Assembly (NCBI GenBank): GCA_036388635.1
Contig: DASVRL010000306.1
Location: 1 to 10,281, forward strand
Origin: JALZHR01 sp036388635
GTDB taxonomy: Bacteria > Acidobacteriota > Blastocatellia > Pyrinomonadales > Pyrinomonadaceae
Length of the DNA stretch: 10,281 nt
Direction: 5' to 3'
Below, piece after piece: positions 1-7,207 of the stretch. The notes beneath the pieces are model-generated. The model was not told where the DNA came from, made no database searches, and was given only the letters and a program-made list of their open reading frames with translations. Positions within the stretch are counted from its first letter, which is position 1; each line of letters begins with the position of its first letter. The translations under genes and the position numbers were made by a program.

Positions 1-3000
1 TCTCCGCGCCCCTGCTCCACGAGCTGACCTTGTTGTTTTCGTCGAGCGTGAAAATGGCGTAGTCGGTCGCGCTTTCGACCACGGCGCGATAGCGTTCCTG
101 GGAGGCTCGCAAAGCGTCCTCGGACGCTTTGCGAGCCGTGATGTCGCGCGCGATGGTCGAGGCGCCGATAACCTGTCCTTTGGAATTTTTGACGGGCGAG
201 AGCATAATTTCGAGATCCATCTCGCGTCCGTCCTTGTGAATTCTGACGGTGTCGTAAATTTCCACCTTCCGGCTGTTTTTGAGTTTGTCGATATTGACGA
301 ACACTTGCTTGATGTCTTCGGGGAACATCAACAACGACAAAGGTTTGCCGATAACATCTTTGGCGGAATAACCGTAAAGCTCCTGGGCAGCCTTGTTCCA
401 ACTGGTGATTTCGCCGTCAAAATTGATGGTGACGACCGAATCCTGCGACGATTCGACAATCGCGGCGAGAAAGAATTTCGTGTCTTCCAGCTTTTTGCGC
501 TCGGTCAAATCGCGCATTATCTTGACAAAGCCGATTTGGTTTCCGTCGCCGTCGTGCATAGCCATCGTCAAGCCCGAGCCGTAAAAACGCGTTTTGTCCT
601 TGCGCAGATGCCAGCGCTCGTTGGCGGCGCGTCCTTTCGACAGGGCGGTTTCGGCTTCGCGTTCGGGCGCTTTGCGCTCGCGGTCTTCGGGCACGAACAG
701 AATGTCGCCGGATTTGCCGAGCATTTCCTCTTCCGTATAACCGAAGACGTCTTCCGCGCCGGAGTTCCAGACAGTGACGCGGCGGTTTAAATCGAGCGTG
801 AAAATGGCGTAATCCTTCGCGCTTTCGAGTATCGTGCGCAGCCGTCCCTCGGATTGATTCAGCGCTCGCTCGATGTGCTTGCGCTCGGTGATGTCGAGAA
901 AATTCAAGACGACGCCTTCGATGCGGTCGTCCGTCGTCCGGTACGGCAGCAGGCGCGCCAGAAACGTGCGGTTCTGCTTGTCGCGGATTTCGCGTTCAAT
1001 CGTTTTCAGCTTGCCCAGAACCTGCTCGGCGTCTGCGGTCAGATTGTCGTATTCGAGAATGTTCGTAAAATGTTCGAGCGGTCGCCCGATGTCGAGCGGC
1101 GTGACGTTGAAAATATCGAGAATCGGCGGCGTGTAGCGTTTGATTTTAAGCTGCCGGTCGAGAAAAATCGTGGCGATGTCGGTCGATGCCATCAGATTCT
1201 GCAAATCCGAATAGGTGCGCGTCGATTCGTCGATTTTATCCTTCAGCTCCGTGTTGACCGTCGTCAGCTCCTCGTTGACCGATTGCAGCTCTTCCTTGCT
1301 GGTTTCGAGCTCTTCGGTCGCCGAGCGCAGCTCCTCGTTGATTGCCTGCAATTCCTCGTTCGACGCCTTGAGTTCTTCAATCGAGACTTCGTGCTGCTCG
1401 ATCGTCGCGCGCAGCTGCGTTTTCGTGCGGCGCAAATCTTCTTCCAGACGCCCGACGAACGATTCCATCCGGTCGCCCTGTTCGAAAACGCGCCCGTGAT
1501 TTCCGTCGCCGTCGCCATCAACCGGCGCGACCGAAAGCGATTTGGTTTGCTCGAAGGTGACGAGAATGTAATCGCTCGCCTCGTCGCCGATGTCGACCGT
1601 GCGGGCGGACACGTTGACGAGCGCTTGCTCGCCGTCCAGAACGATGTGAATGTTATCGAACCGCGAAATTTTCTCGTCGCGCTGGACGCTGAAAAGCGCG
1701 GCGCGCAAATCGGGCAGCAATTCGGGATTGACCAGCTTGAGCAGATTTTTCGTCGGCTCGCCGCCCTTGAATTGCAGAAAGCGCCCGGCGGATTCGCTCA
1801 TATACTGAATTTCGAAATCGCGATTGACCAGAACGGACGGCGGCGCGAGCGTTTCCAGCAATTTGTAATGCATCTCGCCGAACGAAAATCTTCGCCTGCC
1901 GGCGACAGCCGTTTTGCGGAGCGGCGGCGACGCTTCCCATTTTCCGGCAAGCGGCATCTGCGGCGGCAGAAGCTGACCGAGAGCCGTGTTGCGCCGCCTG
2001 TAAATGCGGTGTTTTTTATTGACCGGCGTGTACAGATTCGGGATGCCGTCGGCGGTTTCCGAACTGCCGAGAAAAAGAAAACCGGTCGGGACGAGCGCGA
2101 AATGAAAAATCTCCATCAGGCGTTCCTGCGTTTCGCGGTTCAGATAAATCAAAAGGTTGCGGCACGCGATTAAATCGAGCCGCGAAAACGGCGGGTCGCG
2201 CAGAACGTTGTGCGGCGCGAACAAAATCATCTCGCGCAGCTCTTTTTTGATGCGGTAAAAACTGCCTTCCTTGGTGAAAAATCTTTTTAACCGTTCGGGC
2301 GAAACGTCCGCCTCGATGGATTCCGGATAACGATGCTCGCGCGCTTCCGTAATCGCTTCCTCGTCGACGTCGGTTCCGAAAACCTGAATCTTCGGCGGGT
2401 CGTTTAAACGGTCGGCGTATTCGGTCAGCAGCATCGCCGTCGAAAAGGCTTCCTCGCCCGAAGCGCAGCCGGCAGACCAGACGCGCACCGTGTCCTTCGA
2501 TTTTTTTCCGGCGAAAAGCGTCGGCACAATCTCGTGCTCCAGCTCGCCGAAAGCGTCTTTGTCGCGGAAAAAATTGGTGACGTTGATAAGGAGATTTTTC
2601 AGCAGCGATTGAATCTCGCCCGTATTTTCGCGCAGATAAGTCAGGTAAGAAGGAATGTCTTCGAGATTGTGAATCTGAAGCTGCCGAGCGATGCGCCGAA
2701 TCAGCGTCGGCGTTTTGTAATGCGAAAAATCGTGTCCCGTGCGGACTCTTAAAAGCGTCAGAATCTCGCGCAGCGATTCGCCGGCGTTGATTTCCCTGGC
2801 GACCTTGCCGTCGTCTTCGCTCGTCATATGAAAACGCTCGGAGCTGTCGCGGAAATTTATCAGGCTTTCCGGTATCCGCCGGACGGGCAAAATCCAATCG
2901 ACGAGATTCGTCCCAATCGCGCTGAGCGGCATATCGGCGTATTCGGCGTCGTCCGGGTCCTGCACGACGGCGAAACCGTTCGATTCCTTGACGCGCTTGA

Positions 3001-3505
3001 GTCCGAGCGTGCCGTCCGTGCCGGTTCCGCTCAAAACGACGCAGACGGCGTTTCGCTCGTAAGCCTCGGCAAGCGTGCGAAAAAATACGTCGATGGCGAT
3101 GCGCGCGCCGCGCTGCTCGACCGATTCGGTGCAGCGAACGACCCCGTCGGTCAGCTCCAGCTGGCGATTCGGCGGAATCACGTAAATGTGATTCGGCTCG
3201 ACCCGGTGCGTTTCGTTGACCTGGATGACCGGCATCGCCGTGTGATTTTGAAGAATCGGCGCGAGATTGCTTTCGTGACCGGGCGAAAGATGCAGCACGA
3301 CGGCAAACGCCATCCCGCTGTTCGGCGGCATCGTCGAGAAAAATTCCTGCAAAGCCTTGACGCCGCCCGCCGACGCGCCCAAGCCGACGACTAAAAAAGA
3401 CTTTTTAGTCGTCGGCTTGGGCATCGCGTCTTTTTCGGGGGTGGATTTTGATTCCGACGCGGATTTTGTTTCCGTTTCGGATTTTGCGGTCGTCTTTTTT
3501 TTCAT
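1..3505 (-). CDS. CheB-CheR-multi-PAS signalling protein (3'-truncated by window edge)
   Basis: Reading the minus strand from the ATG at 3505 gives 1168 uninterrupted codons to the window edge; the stop lies outside. Residues 1-35 are a Lys/Thr/Ser-rich linker. Residues 37-215 are a CheB methylesterase domain with the GASAGG motif (Ser45), His72 and Asp164 as the expected catalytic triad. Residues about 240-505 are CheR: NVTNFFRD (308-315), the SAM-binding segment WSAGCASGEEAF (343-354), GTDVD (377-381) and DPPFSRLDLIACRNLLIYL (437-455). Residues about 545-652 are a PAS-like domain; about 681-768 form a coiled coil of repeated EEL units; PAS-type domains follow at about 770-875, 885-1003, 1012-1125 and from 1135 on. 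CheR methylates and CheB demethylates glutamates of chemoreceptors; in such fusions the target is unknown. Family members usually end in a histidine kinase, which cannot be seen here. No clear ribosome binding site precedes ATG 3505; Met28 (ATG at 3424) is an alternative start. Confidence 0.95.
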   Translation of the reverse strand, partial: MKKKTTAKSETETKSASESKSTPEKDAMPKPTTKKSFLVVGLGASAGGVKALQEFFSTMPPNSGMAFAVVLHLSPGHESNLAPILQNHTAMPVIQVNETHRVEPNHIYVIPPNRQLELTDGVVRCTESVEQRGARIAIDVFFRTLAEAYERNAVCVVLSGTGTDGTLGLKRVKESNGFAVVQDPDDAEYADMPLSAIGTNLVDWILPVRRIPESLINFRDSSERFHMTSEDDGKVAREINAGESLREILTLLRVRTGHDFSHYKTPTLIRRIARQLQIHNLEDIPSYLTYLRENTGEIQSLLKNLLINVTNFFRDKDAFGELEHEIVPTLFAGKKSKDTVRVWSAGCASGEEAFSTAMLLTEYADRLNDPPKIQVFGTDVDEEAITEAREHRYPESIEADVSPERLKRFFTKEGSFYRIKKELREMILFAPHNVLRDPPFSRLDLIACRNLLIYLNRETQERLMEIFHFALVPTGFLFLGSSETADGIPNLYTPVNKKHRIYRRRNTALGQLLPPQMPLAGKWEASPPLRKTAVAGRRRFSFGEMHYKLLETLAPPSVLVNRDFEIQYMSESAGRFLQFKGGEPTKNLLKLVNPELLPDLRAALFSVQRDEKISRFDNIHIVLDGEQALVNVSARTVDIGDEASDYILVTFEQTKSLSVAPVDGDGDGNHGRVFEQGDRMESFVGRLEEDLRRTKTQLRATIEQHEVSIEELKASNEELQAINEELRSATEELETSKEELQSVNEELTTVNTELKDKIDESTRTYSDLQNLMASTDIATIFLDRQLKIKRYTPPILDIFNVTPLDIGRPLEHFTNILEYDNLTADAEQVLGKLKTIEREIRDKQNRTFLARLLPYRTTDDRIEGVVLNFLDITERKHIERALNQSEGRLRTILESAKDYAIFTLDLNRRVTVWNSGAEDVFGYTEEEMLGKSGDILFVPEDRERKAPEREAETALSKGRAANERWHLRKDKTRFYGSGLTMAMHDGDGNQIGFVKIMRDLTERKKLEDTKFFLAAIVESSQDSVVTINFDGEITSWNKAAQELYGYSAKDVIGKPLSLLMFPEDIKQVFVNIDKLKNSRKVEIYDTVRIHKDGREMDLEIMLSPVKNSKGQVIGASTIARDITARKASEDALRASQERYRAVVESATDYAIFTLDENNKVSSWSRGAE
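42..811. repeat. 20-nt direct repeat in PAS-coding DNA (42-61 and 792-811)
   Basis: Positions 42-61 and 792-811 are identical over 20 nt, and similarity continues beyond them (the stretch cgcgctttcga recurs in both). Both copies encode the start of a PAS domain, reading SAxDYAIFTLD (residues 895-905 and 1145-1155 of the protein). This suggests that two of the PAS domains arose by a fairly recent internal duplication, or that the segment is under strong conservation. Confidence 0.85.
104..137. repeat. Perfect 16-bp inverted repeat with 2-nt spacer between two PAS domains
   Basis: Arms ggctcgcaaagcgtcc (104-119) and its exact reverse complement (122-137) flank the dinucleotide tc. The repeat encodes the linker ARKASEDALRAS between the third and fourth PAS domains after the coiled coil. 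The pairing ends at 103/138. It is the second long perfect palindrome within the same gene. Confidence 0.96.
3377..3422. repeat. Perfect 21-bp inverted repeat with 4-nt spacer inside the CheB-CheR gene
   Basis: The arms 3377-3397 and 3402-3422 are exact reverse complements, separated by agac (3398-3401). The repeat lies wholly within the coding sequence, over codons of about residues 28-43. One arm encodes the end of the N-terminal linker (PKPTTKK) and the other the first beta strand of the CheB domain (FLVVGLG). The mRNA would form a 21-bp hairpin with a tetraloop shortly after the start codon. The pairing breaks at 3376/3423. Confidence 0.97.
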
Positions 3506-3602
3506 AACAAATATTGTCGCGGGTGTCTTATGCCGTCTTTTACGGTCGGGTTTCTGCCTTCAACAGATTTGATGTCCTTGTTTATACACGCGCCGCGCGG
3601 TT
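3506..3602. other. 97-bp spacer between the cheB gene and the CheB-CheR gene
   Basis: Both flanking genes are on the minus strand, so co-transcription is likely. I see no strong sigma-70 promoter. There is a short self-complementary CCGCGCGG near the upstream stop, and a 4-bp hairpin (ccgt/acgg) in the middle. An in-frame TGA upstream of ATG 3505, with no ATG, GTG or TTG codon between them, rules out a longer CheB-CheR reading frame from an upstream start. No purine-rich ribosome binding site is evident before the ATG. Confidence 0.6.
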
Positions 3603-4670
3603 TTATTCTGCGGCTGATTTTCTTCCGTTCGCGCCGTCGCCGTTTTCTTTGGCTTGCTGGCGCAGGCTGTCGTTGCTCAGGCGCTCGTGCTTCATTACCG
3701 CCTGCCTGACAATCTCGACGCGGTCGAGCGCCTCGTGCGCTTTCTTGAAATACAGCGATGCCAGATGAGTCTGATTCTGGTTGGCGAAATGCTCGCCCAT
3801 ATGATTGAGCAGCATCACGCTTTCCTCGATGCCGCGAATCGCGCTCCATAAACTGTCCTCGATGCTTTCGGTGACGGTCGTCAGTAAACTGTCGGACGAA
3901 AAAGCGTGTCCCGTATGACAGCGAAAACGCGAGCGGTTGCCGTCCTTCAGCTCGAAAAGAACGCCGTGGCAGTCCGGGCACGTAAAGGGCGTCAGCGAGC
4001 CGAACTTCATAATGCCCGATTCAAACGCGCTGTCTTCGGCGGCGGTTTTAATCTCAAATTCGGTTTGTTTGTTTTCTTCCATAACTACCTCAGAAGTTTC
4101 CAGCGGTTCTTCTATCAGGCGCACGAGCAAATCCGCCATTTCCGCAACCGGAACGACATAATCGACCTCGACTTCGCGCAACGCGTTTTCCGGCATCGAA
4201 GGAACTTCGGCATCTTCCGGATCTTGCACGAGAGCCGTGCCGCCGCGATGCTTAATGGTCCATAAGCCGGAAGTCCCGTCGTCGAGCGCGCCGGTTAAAA
4301 TGACGCCGATGACGCGCGCGCCGTAGGCGTAAGCGGCGGAACGAAACAAAGGGTCGACCGCCGGACGAAAACGATTTTCTTTCGGTCCTTTCGTGACGCG
4401 AACGCGACCGCTTTCGACCAGAAGGTGAAAATTCGGCGGCGCGACGTAGATTCGATTCGGCACGATCGGCTCTTTATCGACGGCGTGTTCCGCCGGAAGC
4501 GTTCCTAATTTGCTGAGCACCTGCGGCAAAACGCCGCGCACGTCCGGCGACATATGCCAGACGATAAACAGCGAAGCCTGCAAATCCGCGGGCAAGCCGG
4601 CGACGAGTTTTTTCATTGCCTCAAAACCGCCCGCCGACGCCCCGATAACGATGATATTTCGTGTTTCCAT
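3603..4670 (-). CDS. cheB: Receiver-less CheB-type protein-glutamate methylesterase with C-terminal zinc ribbon
   Basis: This 355-residue protein starts directly with a CheB methylesterase domain (about 5-185): VIGASAGG with Ser12, VWHMSP with His39 and TGALDDG with Asp131. The Ser-His and His-Asp spacings (27 and 92) are the same as in the CheB domain of the downstream fusion. Classical CheB has an N-terminal receiver domain that switches it on by phosphorylation; this one has none. After an acidic linker (about 187-222) comes a zinc-ribbon-like module, CPDC (Cys231, Cys234) and CHTGH (Cys251, His255), then a helical C-terminal region. This layout is familiar from CheB paralogues outside standard chemotaxis operons. 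It probably removes methyl groups from, or deamidates, glutamates of a partner protein. A TTG at 4682 in the same frame would add four residues; I prefer ATG 4670 because it sits next to the core strand. No good ribosome binding site is visible for either. Confidence 0.9.
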   Translation of the reverse strand: METRNIIVIGASAGGFEAMKKLVAGLPADLQASLFIVWHMSPDVRGVLPQVLSKLGTLPAEHAVDKEPIVPNRIYVAPPNFHLLVESGRVRVTKGPKENRFRPAVDPLFRSAAYAYGARVIGVILTGALDDGTSGLWTIKHRGGTALVQDPEDAEVPSMPENALREVEVDYVVPVAEMADLLVRLIEEPLETSEVVMEENKQTEFEIKTAAEDSAFESGIMKFGSLTPFTCPDCHGVLFELKDGNRSRFRCHTGHAFSSDSLLTTVTESIEDSLWSAIRGIEESVMLLNHMGEHFANQNQTHLASLYFKKAHEALDRVEIVRQAVMKHERLSNDSLRQQAKENGDGANGRKSAAE

Positions 4671-4798
4671 TTTATAAATCAATTAACAAATAGTTTATTT
4701 TTACCTTATCATATTTTCGCAGGTGAAATCTCAGCTTTCCGTCACAATTATTACTTATTAAATCAGGCAAAAAAACTCCGGCGAGACCCGTAATCTCT

Positions 4799-4813
4799 CG
4801 TTTACATTAAACG
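4799..4813. promoter_or_regulatory. Palindrome overlapping the -35 element (possible operator)
   Basis: CGTTTA (4799-4804) and TAAACG (4808-4813) are exact reverse complements around a 3-nt centre, CAT. The site covers the -35 hexamer at 4801-4806. Its size and place fit the binding site of a dimeric repressor, but a 6-bp arm can also occur by chance. Confidence 0.4.
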
Positions 4814-4829
4814 GCTGCAAAGATATGAT
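4801..4829 (+). promoter_or_regulatory. Sigma-70-type promoter for the thioesterase/acyl-CoA synthetase operon
   Basis: TTTACA (4801-4806) and TATGAT (4824-4829) are separated by exactly 17 nt. Each element differs from the consensus at one position. The start of transcription would be near 4836, giving a very short leader of about 12 nt to ATG 4848, with GAGAAA as the only candidate ribosome binding site. Confidence 0.7.
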
Positions 4830-4847
4830 TTCAGCGACGAGAAATTT

Positions 4848-5276
4848 ATGGACAAAAAAGAGCTTCTGGAAAAAACGCTCGACAGCGAGCTTTTGCGCTT
4901 TCTCGGTGTCGAAATCGAATCGGTCGCGGCGGAAAAAGTCGTGCTTTCGATGCAGGTCGCGTCGCGCGTGCATCAATACATCGGCATTATGAACGGCGGC
5001 GTCTCTCTGGTGCTGGCGGAAACCGCCGCGTCGATCGGCGCGGTGATGCGCAGCGATTTATCGCGCGTTGCGCCGGTCGGCATCGAAATAAATGCCAATC
5101 ACCTGCGCGCCGTCAGCCGCGGGAAAGTGACGGTCGAGGCGAGTTCGGTGTATCATGGAAAAACGATAAGCGTTTGGCAGATTGAAATTAAGGATGAACG
5201 GCAGCGCCTGGTGTGCGTTTCGCGCTGCACGATTGCGCTCCGCAAAGGCGGCGCATCTATGATTGATAAAAAATGA
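4848..5276 (+). CDS. Hotdog-fold acyl-CoA thioesterase, PaaI/MenI (YdiI)-like
   Basis: A 142-residue single hotdog domain, the normal size for the family. These enzymes hydrolyse the thioester of acyl- or aryl-CoA in the cytoplasm, usually as tetramers. Helix motif NGGVSLVLAETAAS (49-62) contains the expected catalytic Glu58. The usual HGG motif before it reads NGG here, so Asn49 takes the place of a His that helps position the substrate carbonyl in YdiI-type enzymes. The C-terminal half, INANHLRAV (81-89), WQIEIKDE (110-117) and CVSRCTIAL (123-131), closely resembles MenI/EntH-type thioesterases. The true substrate cannot be told from sequence; no menaquinone genes are nearby. Its TGA overlaps the ATG of the next gene, so the two are probably made together. 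ATG 4848 is supported by the promoter just upstream. Confidence 0.88.
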   Translation: MDKKELLEKTLDSELLRFLGVEIESVAAEKVVLSMQVASRVHQYIGIMNGGVSLVLAETAASIGAVMRSDLSRVAPVGIEINANHLRAVSRGKVTVEASSVYHGKTISVWQIEIKDERQRLVCVSRCTIALRKGGASMIDKK

Positions 5277-7105
5277 GTGTAGCTCCAAATTTAATCGGTT
5301 TTGAAAATCTTCCGCAGACGATCCCGCATTACATTCTGGAATCGCTGCGCCGCAACCGGAAGCCCGACGCGCTGAGTCACAAGATTCACGACGCGTGGCA
5401 GCGATTCTCCGGCGAGCAGATTATCGAAAGAATCCGGCATCTGACGCTCGGACTCGCAGATTTAGGCATCAAGGCGGGCGACCGCGTCGCGATTATCTCG
5501 GAAAATCGACCGGAATGGTCTCTGACGGACTTGGCTATCCTGAGTCTGAAAGCCGTCAACGTGCCGATTTACACGACGCAAGCCGTCGAGCAAATCCGCT
5601 ATATCCTGGAAAACTCCGGCGCGCGCGTCCTGTTCGTCTCCGGCAAAAAGATTTTCGCGCACGCCAAAGCCGCGCTCGAAGGCGTCGAGCAGCTGGAAAA
5701 AGTCGTCTTTTTCGACGACGAAGCCGTGCCCGCGCCGGAAGACAAATATCTGACCTTTGCCGCGCTGGAAAAACGCGGCGAGGAGCTTGACAAAATCGAC
5801 GAAAAAACTTTCGACCGGCTTTTAAGTGAGCTTGACGCGCGGGATTTGGCGACGATTATCTACACCAGCGGCACGACCGGCGAACCGAAAGGCGTGATGC
5901 TCACGCACGAAAATTTTACTTCGAATATTATGGCAATCTCGAAAGGCTTGCCGATTCGCAACGACGACCGCTCGCTCGCCGTTCTGCCCTTGTCGCATAT
6001 TTTCGAACGCTGCGTTTTTTACGTGCTTTGCTCAAACGGCGTGGCGATTCATTACTGCGCCTCGTTCGACCAGCTCGCCGGACTTTTAGGCGAAGTTCGC
6101 CCGACCGTGATGACCGCCGTGCCGCGCCTGTTCGAGCAGGTTTATCACAAGATCGTCAAAAAAGGAATGGCGGCGGGCGGCTGGAAAACGAAGCTTTTTC
6201 AATGGGCTTTGCAGGTCGGGCAGGATTACTGGACGGCGAAGGAAGAACAAAACCGCGTTTCGGCAGCGCTGGCGGCGAAACACGCCGTTGCGAGCAAATT
6301 GGTTTTTTCGAAATGGCGCGAAGGCGTCGGCGGCGCTATCCGGTTTTTCGTCTCCGGCGGCGCGCCTCTGTCGAAAAAGCTTTCGTATGCCTTCTGGGCG
6401 GCGGGCATCCCGATTCTGCAGGGCTACGGAATGACCGAAGCCTGCGTCGTTTCGGCAAATCGCCCGGACGACAGCAAAACCGGCTCCATCGGCACGCCCT
6501 TTGAAGGCGTCGAGATAAAAATCGCCGAAACGGACGGCGAGATCCTGGTGCGCGGCAAAAACGTGATGAGCGGCTATCATAACAATCCGGAAGAAACGGC
6601 GAAAGCGCTCGACGCCGAAGGCTGGTATCACACGGGCGACGTCGGCTACGAAGATCAGAACGGGCATTTTTACGTGACCGACCGCTTGAAGGATTTATTC
6701 AAGCTGTCGAACGGAAAATACGTCGCGCCTTTACAGGTCGAAAGCCTTTTGAAACAATCGCCGCTCGTCTCGCAGGCGGTCGCCGTCGGTTCGGGCAGAA
6801 AACAGGTCGGCGCGCTTATTGTCCCGGAATGGGACACGCTGAAACAAACTCTGGAAGCCGAAGGAATTTCCGCAAAGGGCACGAAAGAAGAGCTTTGCGA
6901 AAATCCGCACGTCATCAAACGCGTGCAGAAAGACGCCGTCGAATTTACGCGCGAGATGAACGATTATGAGCGCGTCAAACGCGTTTACCTGCTGCCGCGC
7001 GAATTTTCCATCGATAAAGGCGAAATGACGCCGACGCTGAAAATCAAGCGCAGCGTGATTGACGAAAAATACGAAGAAGCGATTGACGAAATCTGCGGCA
7101 GTTAG
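5273..7105 (+). CDS. Long-chain fatty-acid-CoA ligase (AMP-forming), FadD15-like
   Basis: A full-length 610-residue adenylate-forming enzyme. It activates a fatty acid with ATP to acyl-AMP and then transfers the acyl group to CoA. Visible core motifs: the P-loop YTSGTTGEPKG (197-207), SHIFER (241-246), the A5 motif GYGMTEA (384-390), YHTGDVG (452-458) with the ribose-binding Asp456, the hinge region RLKDLFKLSNGKY (471-483) and TLKIKR (588-593), where Lys590 is the likely catalytic lysine of the C-terminal lid. The phrase FKLSNGKYVAP is typical of the long-chain group rather than acetyl-CoA synthetases. Chain length cannot be told. The start ATG overlaps the thioesterase stop (ATGA) and has no ribosome binding site of its own, which points to translational coupling. 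The pair could set acyl-CoA levels, or the thioesterase could remove dead-end acyl-CoAs. Confidence 0.93.
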   Translation: MSVAPNLIGFENLPQTIPHYILESLRRNRKPDALSHKIHDAWQRFSGEQIIERIRHLTLGLADLGIKAGDRVAIISENRPEWSLTDLAILSLKAVNVPIYTTQAVEQIRYILENSGARVLFVSGKKIFAHAKAALEGVEQLEKVVFFDDEAVPAPEDKYLTFAALEKRGEELDKIDEKTFDRLLSELDARDLATIIYTSGTTGEPKGVMLTHENFTSNIMAISKGLPIRNDDRSLAVLPLSHIFERCVFYVLCSNGVAIHYCASFDQLAGLLGEVRPTVMTAVPRLFEQVYHKIVKKGMAAGGWKTKLFQWALQVGQDYWTAKEEQNRVSAALAAKHAVASKLVFSKWREGVGGAIRFFVSGGAPLSKKLSYAFWAAGIPILQGYGMTEACVVSANRPDDSKTGSIGTPFEGVEIKIAETDGEILVRGKNVMSGYHNNPEETAKALDAEGWYHTGDVGYEDQNGHFYVTDRLKDLFKLSNGKYVAPLQVESLLKQSPLVSQAVAVGSGRKQVGALIVPEWDTLKQTLEAEGISAKGTKEELCENPHVIKRVQKDAVEFTREMNDYERVKRVYLLPREFSIDKGEMTPTLKIKRSVIDEKYEEAIDEICGS

Positions 7106-7187
7106 AAAGTTAGGGAAATAGGAAATTAAAGAAAAGAAAATACAAAACTCTCTTAATCCCTTAATTTCCTTATTTCCTTCTACTTTC
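7105..7187. repeat. Long imperfect inverted repeat between convergent genes (possible bidirectional terminator)
   Basis: The purine-rich stretch 7105-7131 (core ggaaattaaag) is mirrored by the pyrimidine-rich stretch 7158-7187 (core cttaatttcc). Matching blocks GAAAGT, GGAAATA and GGAAATTAA pair across small bulges, with a loop of about 26 nt. It begins at the last base of the acyl-CoA synthetase stop and ends 20 bp before the stop of the convergent gene. The position suits a shared terminator, but no T-run follows on either strand, so it is not a classical intrinsic terminator. It could be one copy of a dispersed intergenic repeat. Confidence 0.6.
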
Positions 7188-7207
7188 TTCCAGTCGTTTG
7201 CAAAACC

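Larger units (their letters stand above)
4671..4847. promoter_or_regulatory. Divergent intergenic region, cheB (minus) and thioesterase (plus)
   Basis: About 177 bp of AT-rich DNA separate two divergent genes, so it must drive both. The plus-strand promoter is described separately. On the minus strand TATGAT at 4713-4708 is a plausible -10 for cheB, but I find no convincing -35 at the right distance. No RNA gene is evident. Confidence 0.55.

Noticed and set aside
854..2173. 439-codon open frame on the plus strand
   Set aside because: It lies antisense to the intact CheB-CheR-PAS frame, has no recognisable domain, and its composition (runs of Arg, Gln, Phe, Leu) is that of a shadow frame in GC-rich coding DNA.
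2016..2897. 293-codon open frame on the minus strand
   Set aside because: It is in another frame of the CheR-coding region, is Arg- and Ala-rich without motifs, and overlaps the real frame that carries the SAM-binding and DPPFSRLDL motifs.
3377..3422. Intrinsic terminator at the 21-bp hairpin
   Set aside because: No T-run follows the stem on the minus strand, the T-rich part lies in the loop region, and the gene continues in frame for more than 1100 codons.
6086..6667. 193-codon open frame antisense to the acyl-CoA synthetase
   Set aside because: The opposite strand encodes an unbroken, motif-complete ligase; the antisense frame shows no domain and is a shadow.
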